Assembly (NCBI RefSeq): GCF_001590795.1
Contig: NZ_JXDL01000001.1
Location: 294,053 to 358,052, forward strand
DNA length: 64,000 bases
Direction: 5' to 3'
From: Bradyrhizobium sp. AT1
GTDB lineage: Bacteria > Pseudomonadota > Alphaproteobacteria > Rhizobiales > Xanthobacteraceae
Within the stretch, counting starts at the first letter, position 1. The number at the start of each line of letters is the position of its first letter. Positions 7,479 through 16,526 of this stretch are shown here, piece after piece. The notes beneath the pieces are model-generated. The model had not been told where the DNA came from. It saw only the letters and a list, made by a program, of their open reading frames with translations, and did not search any database. The position numbers were made by a program, and so were the translations under genes.

Positions 7479-8537
7479 TCAGTTCTTCAGCACGATGCGG
7501 CCGACGACCTTGCCGGCGCGCAGCTCGTCGATCCATTTCTGGACGTCGCCCATCGGCTCCTCGCGCATTGGCGTCGGCTTGATCTTGCCGGCGCGGGCCA
7601 GCGCCATCAGCTCGTGGGCCTCGGCCAGCGTGCCGACCATGAAACCCTCGATGGTCATGCGCTTGTAGACCCATTGCACCATCGGCAGCGTGAACTGGCC
7701 GCCCATCAGGCCGGAGACCACGATCTTGCCGCCGCGCGCGGCGACCGCGACCGCAAAGGCCATCGACTTCTCGTTGCCGGCGAAATCGACGATCTCGTCG
7801 AAACCGCCTTCGGTCTCTTTCAGAATGCGCTTGATCACGTCAGGCTCGGACGGATCATAGGCATTGGCGGCGCCGTTCTTCAGCGCGGTGTCGCGCGCGG
7901 CCGGCGAAAGGTCGGCGACCGTGATCGGCTGCTCGAACATCGCCTGCGCGAACGACAGGCCCATCATGCCGACGCCGCCGAGGCCGATCAGCAACAGGTT
8001 GCGCTGGCGCGGCCGGTCGACCAGGCGCTTGAGCGCGCCGTAGGCGGTGACGCCGGAGCACATCAGGGTCGCGGCCTGGTTGACGGGCAGCGGATCGTAG
8101 TCGAGCAGATATTTGGCGTCGGGCACCAGCACGTGGGTGGCAAAGCCGCCGTCGATGGAGACGCCGAGGAAGCGCTGCTTCACGCAGAGATTCTCATCGC
8201 CATTGGCGCAATCGCGGCACTGGCCGCAGCCGATCCAGGGGAAGACGGCTTTCTTGGTGCCGACGAGGCCTGCGGCGACATCGGGGCCGACCTCGTCGAC
8301 CACGCCGGAGATTTCGTGGCCGAGGGTGAAGGGCAGCGTCATGCCGCGCGTGGTGTCGAGCTTCTTGCCGCCGCCGAGATCGGCGTAGCCGTCCTGGATG
8401 TGCAGGTCGGAATGGCACAGGCCGCAGCGCTCGATGCGCACCAGCACCTCGCGCCCTTGCGGCTTCGGCGTATCGACGATGGTCTCGCACAGCGGCGCAT
8501 CGAACTTGACCAGGGACTGCCGACGCATCAACGCCAT
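7479..8537 (-). CDS. Zinc-dependent alcohol dehydrogenase
   Basis: A 352-residue medium-chain dehydrogenase. Catalytic zinc ligands are Cys41 (CGLCHSD) and His74 (LGHE). The structural zinc site has Cys104, Cys107, Cys110 and Cys118 (GCGQCRDCANGDENLC). The Rossmann motif GLGGVGMMGL is near residue 180. By family it oxidises alcohols or reduces aldehydes with NAD(P)+ in the cytosol. The exact substrate is not readable from sequence. It starts 24 bases after the rsmA stop, so it may be the last gene of the lpt-pdxA-rsmA run. GAGGAAAG-type purines precede its ATG. Confidence 0.9.
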   Translation of the reverse strand: MALMRRQSLVKFDAPLCETIVDTPKPQGREVLVRIERCGLCHSDLHIQDGYADLGGGKKLDTTRGMTLPFTLGHEISGVVDEVGPDVAAGLVGTKKAVFPWIGCGQCRDCANGDENLCVKQRFLGVSIDGGFATHVLVPDAKYLLDYDPLPVNQAATLMCSGVTAYGALKRLVDRPRQRNLLLIGLGGVGMMGLSFAQAMFEQPITVADLSPAARDTALKNGAANAYDPSEPDVIKRILKETEGGFDEIVDFAGNEKSMAFAVAVAARGGKIVVSGLMGGQFTLPMVQWVYKRMTIEGFMVGTLAEAHELMALARAGKIKPTPMREEPMGDVQKWIDELRAGKVVGRIVLKN

Positions 8538-8561
8538 TTTCTTTCCTCCGGAATTTCTTCG

Positions 8562-9419
8562 TTACTCGGTTTCGCTGCGTATATCCGCCAATTCACGGGC
8601 CATGGCAACAAAGCCCGATATCGGAATGGTCTCCGCGCGCCGCGTCGCATCGACGCCGGCCGCTTGTGCAAGCCGCGCCGGATCGACGCCGAGCGATTTC
8701 AGGCTTTGCCGCAGCATCTTGCGGCGCTGGCCGAAGGCGCTAGCTGCGACCTGCTCGAGCAGCCTGCGATCGCACGGCAAGGGTTCTGCGCGCGGCTTGA
8801 GGCGCACGACCGAGGAGGTAACCTTCGGCGGCGGCACGAAGGCGGACGGTGCAATGTCGAACAGGATCTTGGTCTCGCAGCGCCAGTTGGCGAGCACGCC
8901 GAGCCGGCCATAGGCCTCCTCGTCCTCATGCGCGACGATGCGTTCGCCGACCTCGCGCTGGAACATCAGGACCATCAGGTCGTACCAGGGCGGCCAGGGC
9001 TCGCTGGTGAGCCAGTTGATGAGAAGCTGGGTCGCGATGTTGTAGGGCAGGTTGGCGACGATTTTTGCGCGCTCGCCATCGAGCAGCGGTCGCGGATCGA
9101 AGGTCATGGCATCGCCATGCACGATCTCGAGCCTGCCGGGGTAGCGCGCGGAAATATCCTGCAGGGCCGGGATCGCGCGCTCGTCATGCTCGATGGCGAT
9201 GACACGCTTTGCGCCGAGCGCGAGTAGCGCACGCGTCAGGCCGCCCGGGCCCGGGCCGATCTCGACGATGGTAGACTCCTCGAGCGGCGCGGCCGCACGC
9301 GCGATGCGCGCGGTGAGGTTGAGGTCGAGCAGGAAATTCTGGCCGAGCGATTTGCGCGCCGACAGCGCGTGCTGGCGAATGACCTCGCGCAGCGGCGGGA
9401 GGTCGTCGATCGCGCTCAT
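8562..9419 (-). CDS. rsmA: 16S rRNA dimethyladenosine transferase RsmA/KsgA
   Basis: A 285-residue protein starting [14 protein letters not shown]. It dimethylates two adjacent adenines in the 3' hairpin of 16S rRNA using S-adenosylmethionine, late in 30S assembly. Motif I is [14 protein letters not shown], the acidic SAM contact follows in AIEHDE, and the catalytic motif is [11 protein letters not shown]. The N-terminal KSLGQNFL is typical of the family. The ATG at 9419 overlaps the pdxA stop in ATGA, which fixes the start and shows translational coupling. The pdxA-rsmA order is widely conserved in Proteobacteria. Confidence 0.96.
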   Translation of the reverse strand: MSAIDDLPPLREVIRQHALSARKSLGQNFLLDLNLTARIARAAAPLEESTIVEIGPGPGGLTRALLALGAKRVIAIEHDERAIPALQDISARYPGRLEIVHGDAMTFDPRPLLDGERAKIVANLPYNIATQLLINWLTSEPWPPWYDLMVLMFQREVGERIVAHEDEEAYGRLGVLANWRCETKILFDIAPSAFVPPPKVTSSVVRLKPRAEPLPCDRRLLEQVAASAFGQRRKMLRQSLKSLGVDPARLAQAAGVDATRRAETIPISGFVAMARELADIRSETE

Positions 9420-10429
9420 ATGCTCTGCGAGGCCGCCATGCGGCTGGCGAGCCTCAAGGCGGCGACCAGGCTCGCCGGATTGGCTTTGCCGGTGCCGGCG
9501 ATGTCGAAGGCGGTGCCATGATCGGGCGAGGTGCGGATGAAGGGCAGGCCGAGCGTGACGTTGACCGCGTCGTCGAAGGCGACGGTCTTGATCGGGATCA
9601 GCGCCTGGTCGTGATACATGCAGACGGCGCAATCATAGGTGCGGCGCGCCGCCTCGTGGAACATGGTGTCGGCGGGCAGCGGGCCCCTGGTCTCGATGCC
9701 GTCATTGCGCAGAATTTTCAGCGCCGGCGCGATCACCGTCTGCTCCTCGTGGCCGAGCGAGCCGTCCTCGCCGGCGTGCGGATTGAGACCGGAGACCGCG
9801 ATGCGCGGCCTGGCGATGCCGAAGCGGGAGGTCAGCTCGGCCGCGACGATGCGGACGGTCGAGACGATCAGCTCGCTGGTGAGCTCGGCCAGCGCCTCAC
9901 GCATCGAGACGTGGATGGTCACGGGCACGACGGCGAGCTGCGGCGACCACAGCATCATCACCGGCTGCGGCGCCCGGCCGTCTTGTGCTGCGAGCTCGGC
10001 AAGGAATTCGGTGTGGCCGGGATGGCGGAAGCCGGCACGGTAGAGCACGCTCTTGGCGATCGGATTGGTGACGACGGCGCCGGCGCGGCCCTCGCGGACA
10101 TCCGTGACCGCCTGCCGGATCGAGGCGAGCGCGGCCGGTGCGCTCGATGCGTCGGGCGTGCCGGGCTCGGCGGTGGCACGCACGCCGGTGGCGACCACGG
10201 GAAGCGCATCGGTGAAGGCGGCCTCGGCTTCACCAGGGCTCACCGCGGCGATTCTGATCTCGGCGCCGAGCGCCTTGGCGCGCCGGGCGATCAGCGCCTC
10301 GTCGCCGAGCAGGTAGAAGGCGGGCAGGTTCAGCTCACGGCGCCTCAGCCAGGCGGCGATCGTGATGTCGGGGCCGATGCCGGCCGGCTCTCCCAGGGTC
10401 AGGGCGAGGGGCTTTGCGCGATGGGCCAT
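9416..10429 (-). CDS. pdxA: 4-hydroxythreonine-4-phosphate dehydrogenase PdxA
   Basis: A 337-residue enzyme of the DXP-dependent pyridoxal 5'-phosphate pathway. It oxidises 4-phosphohydroxy-L-threonine with NAD(P)+, and decarboxylation follows. Signature segments are [11 protein letters not shown] at the N terminus, GHTEFLA in the middle, [11 protein letters not shown] and the C-terminal [18 protein letters not shown], which carry metal and substrate residues. Start MAHRAKP overlaps the stop of the SurA-like gene by one base (TGATG), and its own stop overlaps rsmA by four bases. The gene is embedded in an outer-membrane biogenesis operon, a common arrangement with surA. Confidence 0.96.
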   Translation of the reverse strand: MAHRAKPLALTLGEPAGIGPDITIAAWLRRRELNLPAFYLLGDEALIARRAKALGAEIRIAAVSPGEAEAAFTDALPVVATGVRATAEPGTPDASSAPAALASIRQAVTDVREGRAGAVVTNPIAKSVLYRAGFRHPGHTEFLAELAAQDGRAPQPVMMLWSPQLAVVPVTIHVSMREALAELTSELIVSTVRIVAAELTSRFGIARPRIAVSGLNPHAGEDGSLGHEEQTVIAPALKILRNDGIETRGPLPADTMFHEAARRTYDCAVCMYHDQALIPIKTVAFDDAVNVTLGLPFIRTSPDHGTAFDIAGTGKANPASLVAALRLASRMAASQSI

Positions 10430-11364
10430 CAGCGGTTGCGATATTCGATCATCGCCGCCTTGCGGAGCTCGTCGAGATAGGCCTTCTGGGTCTTCTCGTA
10501 CTTCTCCTGATACATCTTCTCGCGGACCTCGCGCTTCTTCGGCGTGTCGATCATGGTCGGCTTGCGCGAGCACAGCACCACCATCTCGATGCCGTTCTTG
10601 GTCAATTCGGGCGCGGTCAGATGGCCGATCGGGGTGTCGTCGAGCACCTTGCGCAGCGCCTCCGGCAGTTCCGCGGTGGTCTTCGTGACGCTGTCGCGGA
10701 TGGTGGCGTTCGGCGTCGAGCGGAACAGCGAATTGGCTTCCTCGCAGCTTCCGACCCGCGAGCGATAGGTCTCGGCTTCCTTCTTCCGTGTTTCCAGGAA
10801 CGCCGGGGACGAGCCGCGCGGCACGATCAGCACGATCGGCTGCATCTTGTATTCGGTGCCTTCGATCTGAAGCTTGTCGCCGGTCTGGGCCTGCACGGCC
10901 TGCGCGACGTCGCGCTCGCCGACCAGCAGCTTCTCCTTGAAGCGGCCGCGCACGAGGCTGGTCCACACCATCTCGGCCTTCATACGGCCCTTCAGCGTTT
11001 CAGGGCGCACGCCTTTGGATTCGAGCGACTTGGTGAGCTGCTCCGGCGAAATGCGCATGCGCTGCGCCATGCCCTCGTAGGACTGGTTGATGTCGGTGAC
11101 GCCGGGGTCGACGCCGTACTTCTTGCCTTCCTTGAGCTTCACCTTGTCGTCGATCAGCTCGTTGATGACCTCCTGCCGGGGCGGGGTCTTCTGCGTCGTC
11201 AGCTGATCGAGCTTGGCACGCTGGTCGATGTCGAAATCGGTGATCGGATCGCCGTTGACCATGACGACGATGTTCTGCGCGCGCGAGGGCGAGGGCAGTC
11301 CGGTCAGGATCAGCCCGGCACTGATGGCGAGCAGAAGGCGGAAGACGGGCAATGGGGTCGTCAT
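10429..11364 (-). CDS. surA: SurA-like periplasmic chaperone
   Basis: A 311-residue protein with an N-terminal signal peptide (about residues 1-29, LLLAISAGLILTGLPSPSRA). The SurA N-terminal chaperone domain spans 30-170 (NIVVMVNGDPITDFDIDQRAKL, KEGKKYGVDPGVTDINQSYE). The C-terminal 130 residues occupy the place of a parvulin domain but lack the usual GGDLG-type signature. Peptidyl-prolyl isomerase activity is therefore doubtful. It probably escorts beta-barrel proteins across the periplasm. The position just after lptD agrees with the known dependence of LptD on SurA. Coupled to pdxA by a 1-base overlap. Confidence 0.85.
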   Translation of the reverse strand: MTTPLPVFRLLLAISAGLILTGLPSPSRAQNIVVMVNGDPITDFDIDQRAKLDQLTTQKTPPRQEVINELIDDKVKLKEGKKYGVDPGVTDINQSYEGMAQRMRISPEQLTKSLESKGVRPETLKGRMKAEMVWTSLVRGRFKEKLLVGERDVAQAVQAQTGDKLQIEGTEYKMQPIVLIVPRGSSPAFLETRKKEAETYRSRVGSCEEANSLFRSTPNATIRDSVTKTTAELPEALRKVLDDTPIGHLTAPELTKNGIEMVVLCSRKPTMIDTPKKREVREKMYQEKYEKTQKAYLDELRKAAMIEYRNR

Positions 11365-11434
11365 GATTGTGTCGCTCGCATGTCAACCGCGTCGAGCCTG
11401 TGAGGGGGCAAGCGCGGCCGGCACTTCAAACCGT

Positions 11435-13924
11435 TCACTGGAGGCCGGCGGAACTGCTGGTCGTCGACGATGTTGCCAGCGTGCGCAGGCCGATCTGGAA
11501 CATGAACGCATGACTCAGCACGGGCGGCGTGGTGCCCGCAGAATAGCTATACGAAGTTACATAGTTCGCCGCCAGCACGAAGCAATCGTCGACATAGCCG
11601 GCACCGAGCACATATTGGTTGATCTTGTTGGCCTCGAGGTCCCAGCGCGCCGAACCCGACACCACCCAGTTGGTGGCGAGCTTGATCGAGCCCGAGGTCA
11701 GGATGCCCTCGCGGCGGGTCAGATAGCCGAGTTCCGGCTGCGGCGCGTAATTGCCGTACAGCACGGCGACCGACCAGCGATTGAAATTGGCGCGGCCTTC
11801 CGCCTCGAAGCGCTGCACGTTCCAGGTCTGCTCGTCCATGCGGGAGCGGACGCTGAACGTGTAGGTGCTGTTGGGCGAGTAGCTGGCGCTCGCGACATAA
11901 TCGGAACGCGGCTTGTCGAGGCCCGAATCGAGGCCGGTATTGATGGAATCCTGCACCGCGAAGGAGTTCATGCCGAACAGCTGGTAGGACTGGCCGAACA
12001 GCACCTTGACGGCGCCGCCCTTGTCGAACTGCGTGGTGGACTGCACGCCGACATTGGCGCGGCCGCCACCCTCGACGCGGTCGTAGCCGGAGAACTTGTC
12101 GACGCTGAACAGGTTCGAGGCGTCGAACACCATGCTCTGGGCGTCCTCGTTCGGGAGCCTGCCGGCATAGGTCTCGTTCGGCCGGATGATGATCTGCGCG
12201 ATCGGCTCGACGGTGGTCGATCCCCAGGGCTGAACGTTGATGAAGGGATAGCGGTATTCCAGGCCCACGGTCGGCATCAGGCGGAACGCCTGGGTGTCGC
12301 CGACGGGAAGATAGTTCGACACGCCCGGCTGGTTGGAGACCGAGGAGTTGATCGCGTCGGCGCGCAGGCTCGCGAACGGCGTCCAGATCTGGCCGAACGG
12401 ATCGGTGAACGACTTGCGCCACTGCGCCTCGGCCGTGAGGCGGGTGTAGGTGCCGGGGAAGCCGCGCAGCAGGCACTGCGATGGCATGCGCGCCAGCGGA
12501 TCGGCCGAGGCCGTCGTGCACAGGCTGTTGGTGTTGGCGAGCGTCGTGATCGGGTCGAACACCGCCTCGTCACGCGACATGTTCACGAAATTGGTCTTGT
12601 AGCTGAACTCGCCGCCGAACACCGGATAGTTGAGCACGTTGGAGTAGTCGATCACCGGATAGACGATCGGCACCTGGTTCTGGTTGCCCGAGTAGCTGAG
12701 CCAGTACATCGTGCGCGCGTCGAAGAAGCTGCGGTTGCCGACGCCAGTCAGATAGAGCTGCGACAGCGCCTCCGTCGGCAGCAGCAGGAACGAGCCGAGC
12801 GGATCGCGATACTGGTAGAGGCGGTAGTCCGAGAAGAAATAATAGTCGGACATCAGGACGCCGTCCCAACCCCAGACCCATTTGTCGTTCAGCGCGAACT
12901 GACCCTTGGTGTCGACGGCGCCGCGGAACTGGCGGTCGCCGGGCTGGCCGGAGAAGGCGCCGGGATCGAGCTGGTCGATGCCATAGGCGCGGATCTGGTA
13001 GGCACCGTCGATCAGGCGCTGGCGGAACTCGCCCTGCATCAGCACGCCTTGCCGCGACAGGATGCGGGGCGTGATGGTCGCGTCCATGTCGGGCGCGATC
13101 GCCCAATAATAGGGAACCTCGACGCCATAGCCCGTGTTCGACGTGCCGGAAATGTAGCCCGGCATCAGGAAGCCGCTCTTGCGCTTCACGGTCGGGTCAG
13201 GCGTCGAGAAATAGGGCATGTAGGCGAGCGGCACGCCGAAGAACTCGATCTGCGCCGTCTCGAAATACAGCATCTTCTCCTGCTGGTCGTGGATGATGCG
13301 CGCACCCTTGACCTGCCACAGCGGCGGCTTCTTCGGATCGTCCTTACACGGCGCGCAGGCCGTGTAGACGCCGTTCTCGAACACCGTGTAGTTGCCGCTG
13401 GAGCGGTCGGCGCGGCTCGCGGCCATGCGGGTCTGGTCGGCGGTGTCCACGCGCAGCGAATCGACGAAACCGTCGCGGTAGTCGTCGGAGAGATCCATGA
13501 TCTCGGCATATGTGATCTTGCCGTCGGCATCCGTCATGCGGATGTTGCCTTCGGCATGCAGCCGCTTGGTCTTCTGGTCGTAGATGACCCGGTCGGCCTC
13601 GACGCTGGTGCCGTTGTAGAACAGCTGGACGTTACCGACCGCGGAGACGCGCGAATTGTTGTAGTCGTAGTCGACCTCGGTCGCCTGAACCAGCATCTGG
13701 TTGTCGTTGGGAGCCTTGGGGGGCTTCGGACGCGGCGGCAGCGGATTGTAGGTGAAGCTCTGGGCGGAGGCGGGGGCCACGGCGGCGACATCGATCAGCC
13801 CGCCGAGCGAAGCCAGTGCGGCGACGGCCAGCAACAGCCTGCGGACGGACAAGCCGCATCCGTTCGCGCGCACTACGGTGCGCCGCGTCAAACGAGACAC
13901 GAGCCCTCGATGGACGGCAGTCAC
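11435..13924 (-). CDS. lptD: LPS assembly outer-membrane protein LptD
   Basis: An 829-residue protein. The signal peptide ends near VAPASAQ. The N-terminal OstA/LptA-like beta-taco covers roughly residues 55-190 (VQATEVDYDYNNSRVSAVGNV). The C-terminal two thirds is the LptD barrel, rich in aromatic strands (PYFSTPDPTVKRKSGFLMPG) and ending as expected for an outer-membrane protein. With LptE it inserts lipopolysaccharide into the outer leaflet. The GTG at 13924 is taken as the start because it overlaps the lptG TAG by one base. Another GTG at 13900 is possible. Cysteines are sparse (ACAPC near residue 210), so the E. coli disulfide pattern is not obvious. Confidence 0.93.
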   Translation of the reverse strand: MTAVHRGLVSRLTRRTVVRANGCGLSVRRLLLAVAALASLGGLIDVAAVAPASAQSFTYNPLPPRPKPPKAPNDNQMLVQATEVDYDYNNSRVSAVGNVQLFYNGTSVEADRVIYDQKTKRLHAEGNIRMTDADGKITYAEIMDLSDDYRDGFVDSLRVDTADQTRMAASRADRSSGNYTVFENGVYTACAPCKDDPKKPPLWQVKGARIIHDQQEKMLYFETAQIEFFGVPLAYMPYFSTPDPTVKRKSGFLMPGYISGTSNTGYGVEVPYYWAIAPDMDATITPRILSRQGVLMQGEFRQRLIDGAYQIRAYGIDQLDPGAFSGQPGDRQFRGAVDTKGQFALNDKWVWGWDGVLMSDYYFFSDYRLYQYRDPLGSFLLLPTEALSQLYLTGVGNRSFFDARTMYWLSYSGNQNQVPIVYPVIDYSNVLNYPVFGGEFSYKTNFVNMSRDEAVFDPITTLANTNSLCTTASADPLARMPSQCLLRGFPGTYTRLTAEAQWRKSFTDPFGQIWTPFASLRADAINSSVSNQPGVSNYLPVGDTQAFRLMPTVGLEYRYPFINVQPWGSTTVEPIAQIIIRPNETYAGRLPNEDAQSMVFDASNLFSVDKFSGYDRVEGGGRANVGVQSTTQFDKGGAVKVLFGQSYQLFGMNSFAVQDSINTGLDSGLDKPRSDYVASASYSPNSTYTFSVRSRMDEQTWNVQRFEAEGRANFNRWSVAVLYGNYAPQPELGYLTRREGILTSGSIKLATNWVVSGSARWDLEANKINQYVLGAGYVDDCFVLAANYVTSYSYSAGTTPPVLSHAFMFQIGLRTLATSSTTSSSAGLQ

Positions 13925-15021
13925 TAACCGTCCTCCTGATACAACAAGGCCAAAAAGCCGGTGAGGCCGCCCACCACCACGGGCAACCACGCCGCAGCGA
14001 TCGGATGCATCAACTCAGCCTTGCTCAAGTCTTCAGTCACTTTCGACAGAACGTAGAGCAGAAAGCCTGCGCCCACGCCACTCAAAACCATCTTTTGCAC
14101 GCCGCCCATCCGGAAGAAGCGCAACGACACGGAGGCCGCGAGCATCACCATGGCAGCCAGCAAAAATGGCTGCGCCAGAAGCTTTTGATACTGGAGTCGG
14201 TATCCGGCTGTCGCGAAGCCTGAGCTCTCGGACGAGCGGATGTAGCTCGGTAGTTGCCAAAAGGACACAGTCTCGGGAGTGGAAAAGCTGTTGCGGACCT
14301 GCGCCTCGGTCAGCGTCGTCGGAATCTCCAGGGTGGCCTGGTCGATCGGCGGTGAGTCCAGCGAGAAGCGGCGGACGCTCTTGAACAGCCAGCGGCCGGC
14401 CTCGAGCGTCGCCTCGCGCGCCTCGACCCGCTCCTTGAAGTGCTGGTCAGGGTCGAACCTGAACAGCGTGAGCCCCGTGAGCCGGACTCCCTGCTGCTCG
14501 CTGCGCGCCGCGTTGATGATGGTCTGGCCGTCGCTGGTCACCTGGTTGAGCCAGAAGCCGGAGGCGTCCTGGATGCCGCCGCCGGGCGAGGACCCGAACA
14601 GCTCGGCCTCCATGCGCTTGGAGGCTTCGCGCAAATTGGCCGACATCGGATTGTAGGCGACGGTGGCGATCACCCCGATCAGGAGCGCGCTGCCCAGCGC
14701 CGGCGAGATGAACTGCCAGGCGGAGATGCCGGCGGCGCGCGCCACCACGAGTTCGAGCCGGCGGGAGAGGGCGAGATAGCAGGTCATGGCGCCGATCAGC
14801 ATGCAGAACGGCGTCAGCTTCTCCAGAAGCTGCGGCACCCGGAACAGCGAGGTTTCGGCCACCATCAGCGCCGAGGCGGATGCCAGGCCCGAGGTCTTGC
14901 GCACCATCTCGATGTAATCGACCAGCACGAGCAGCAGGAAAATGCTCGCGAACACGCCGAGCGCCGCGACCACGAAGCGGCCGGCGAAATAGCGCCCGAG
15001 TGTGTTGGTGAGCATGCTCAT
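13924..15021 (-). CDS. lptG: LPS export ABC transporter permease LptG
   Basis: A 365-residue inner-membrane protein: one N-terminal helix (RFVVAALGVFASIFLLLVL), two more near 60-130, a periplasmic beta-jellyroll of about 160 residues, then three C-terminal helices. It pairs with LptF and the ATPase LptB (not in this window) to extract LPS from the inner membrane. The ATG at 15021 overlaps the lptF stop in ATGA. A second ATG two codons later (15015) is an alternative. The stop overlaps the lptD GTG by one base. Confidence 0.94.
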   Translation of the reverse strand: MSMLTNTLGRYFAGRFVVAALGVFASIFLLLVLVDYIEMVRKTSGLASASALMVAETSLFRVPQLLEKLTPFCMLIGAMTCYLALSRRLELVVARAAGISAWQFISPALGSALLIGVIATVAYNPMSANLREASKRMEAELFGSSPGGGIQDASGFWLNQVTSDGQTIINAARSEQQGVRLTGLTLFRFDPDQHFKERVEAREATLEAGRWLFKSVRRFSLDSPPIDQATLEIPTTLTEAQVRNSFSTPETVSFWQLPSYIRSSESSGFATAGYRLQYQKLLAQPFLLAAMVMLAASVSLRFFRMGGVQKMVLSGVGAGFLLYVLSKVTEDLSKAELMHPIAAAWLPVVVGGLTGFLALLYQEDG

Positions 15022-16187
15022 GCGGTGGCCGGACGTCCGAACAGCCGCGCGATGCGTGCGTTCGACCTGTTGATGGCCTCCATCAGACCGGGCGGCGGCT
15101 CGACCACGACGCCGCTGATGATCATCCACAACCCGGCGCCGATGGCGCCGAACACCATCGCGTATTGCACCAGCACCGGGCCTTCCGACTTCACCGCCAT
15201 CACGGAGCAGGCAAAGCCCGCCATGCGCAGGCCGAACACCGCGATGATCGAGGAGCCGATCGAGAAGTTGCGGCTCTGGCGGGTGGTGCGCGGCGCGCCG
15301 AGGAACGCGAAGGTCAACACCGCAAAAGCGAAGGGGTAGATCGGCGCGAGCAGGCTGTCATGCAGGGCTGAGCGGAACTGCCCGGGAATCTGCTTGTAGA
15401 CGGGATCGTTCTCGGACGGCGAGAACAGCTCCCAGAGATAGCGCTCGCGGATGCCCAGGGTGACGTCGCGGCCCTGGTTGGAGAATTTCGACATGTCGAA
15501 GCCGTACCGGCCGAACGCCACCAGCGCCGGATCGCGCTTGCCCGCCTCGAAGCGCTGCAGATTGCCCGTCTCCAGCACCAGGAACGAGCCGGTCTCGTTC
15601 TTCACGACCTCGCCGCGCTCGGCGACGATCGAGACGCGCTCGTTCGGATCGCGGCGGTCGTCGATGAAGATGCCGGCGAGGATGCCGCCGGGCTGGCGTT
15701 CGCGAATCCGGATCGTGAGGTTCTTGTCGAGCTGGGCGAAGCGGCCGGGCTGCAGGATGTTGGTGAGCACGTCCGCGGTGATCTCGGCATCCCACTGCTT
15801 GATCCGCCGCATGCCGTCGGGAGCGAGATAGGCCGCGATGAAGGCAACCAGCAGCGCCACCACGCAGGTGGCGTAGAAGAATGGAAAGAACAGCCGGAAC
15901 GGCGAGAAGCCGGCGGCATTCATCACGATGATCTCGGAATCGGTCGCGAGCTTGTTCAGCGTGTGCGAGATCGCGATCATCAGCGCGATCGGCGAGATGA
16001 TCAGGACCAGGGCCGGCACGACCAGGCTGGTGATGCCGAGGAAGGTGAGGATGGTCTGACCCTGGCTCGTCATCAGGTCGATGCCGCGCAACGCCTGCGT
16101 AATCCAGATCACGCCGGTGAGGCTGACCAGGACCAGCGCAAACGACGCCAGCGTCGTGCGGAAGATATACTTATCGATCGACCCCAT
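15018..16187 (-). CDS. lptF: LPS export ABC transporter permease LptF
   Basis: A 389-residue inner-membrane permease, partner of LptG. Six membrane segments flank a central periplasmic domain. The N terminus is MGSIDKYIFRTTLASFALVLVS, a typical LptF opening. Segment 1 is followed by TSQGQTILTFLGITSLVVPALV. It is the first gene of the minus-strand run lptF-lptG-lptD-surA-pdxA-rsmA, so the promoter should lie in 16188-16526, shared with the divergent pepA. The stop overlaps lptG by four bases. Confidence 0.94.
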   Translation of the reverse strand: MGSIDKYIFRTTLASFALVLVSLTGVIWITQALRGIDLMTSQGQTILTFLGITSLVVPALVLIISPIALMIAISHTLNKLATDSEIIVMNAAGFSPFRLFFPFFYATCVVALLVAFIAAYLAPDGMRRIKQWDAEITADVLTNILQPGRFAQLDKNLTIRIRERQPGGILAGIFIDDRRDPNERVSIVAERGEVVKNETGSFLVLETGNLQRFEAGKRDPALVAFGRYGFDMSKFSNQGRDVTLGIRERYLWELFSPSENDPVYKQIPGQFRSALHDSLLAPIYPFAFAVLTFAFLGAPRTTRQSRNFSIGSSIIAVFGLRMAGFACSVMAVKSEGPVLVQYAMVFGAIGAGLWMIISGVVVEPPPGLMEAINRSNARIARLFGRPATA

Positions 16188-16526
16188 GCGCTACCGCACG
16201 AATCCCACCAAGTCCCCAATGTCGGCCGAAATTCCGCCGTCCAACCAATCCCCGATCAGGGGATCCCCAAGGTTGGCCGAACGCCTCTTCCGCCAGCTCA
16301 CTCTCTCACTACCATCCCTTTGATCCGTCAACAAAATGGCTGCCCCGTGGCACCCTCATTATATGGTTAATATTTCACTCGTTGTGGCCTTGAGGCCACG
16401 GGGGTGCTTGGCATCTGGCGGGCCGCTGGCCCATAGTGCGGCGAGCTCAGTGAATCGCGGTTCAGATCAGGCCTTGGCCTGCGCTCGAGATCTGCGGAAA
16501 GACCAAGCTTTTTGAAGGAGTTACCC
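16188..16526. other. Divergent intergenic region between lptF and pepA
   Basis: 339 bases without a gene. It must hold promoters for both the LPS export run and pepA. I see a small perfect hairpin, GTGGCCT-TG-AGGCCAC (16384-16399), the palindrome GGGGATCCCC near 16258, and an AT-rich patch (TTATATGGTTAATATT, about 16359-16374). The patch could contain a -10 element, but no convincing -35 lies 16-18 bases from it. Two GGCCGA-containing near-repeats flank 16215-16280. Confidence 0.45.

Noticed and set aside
11213..13927. Open plus-strand frame of about 900 codons opposite lptD
   Set aside because: It mirrors the codon periodicity of lptD, is rich in Arg, Ala, Gly and Val, and has no domain. 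Long antisense frames are expected at this GC content.
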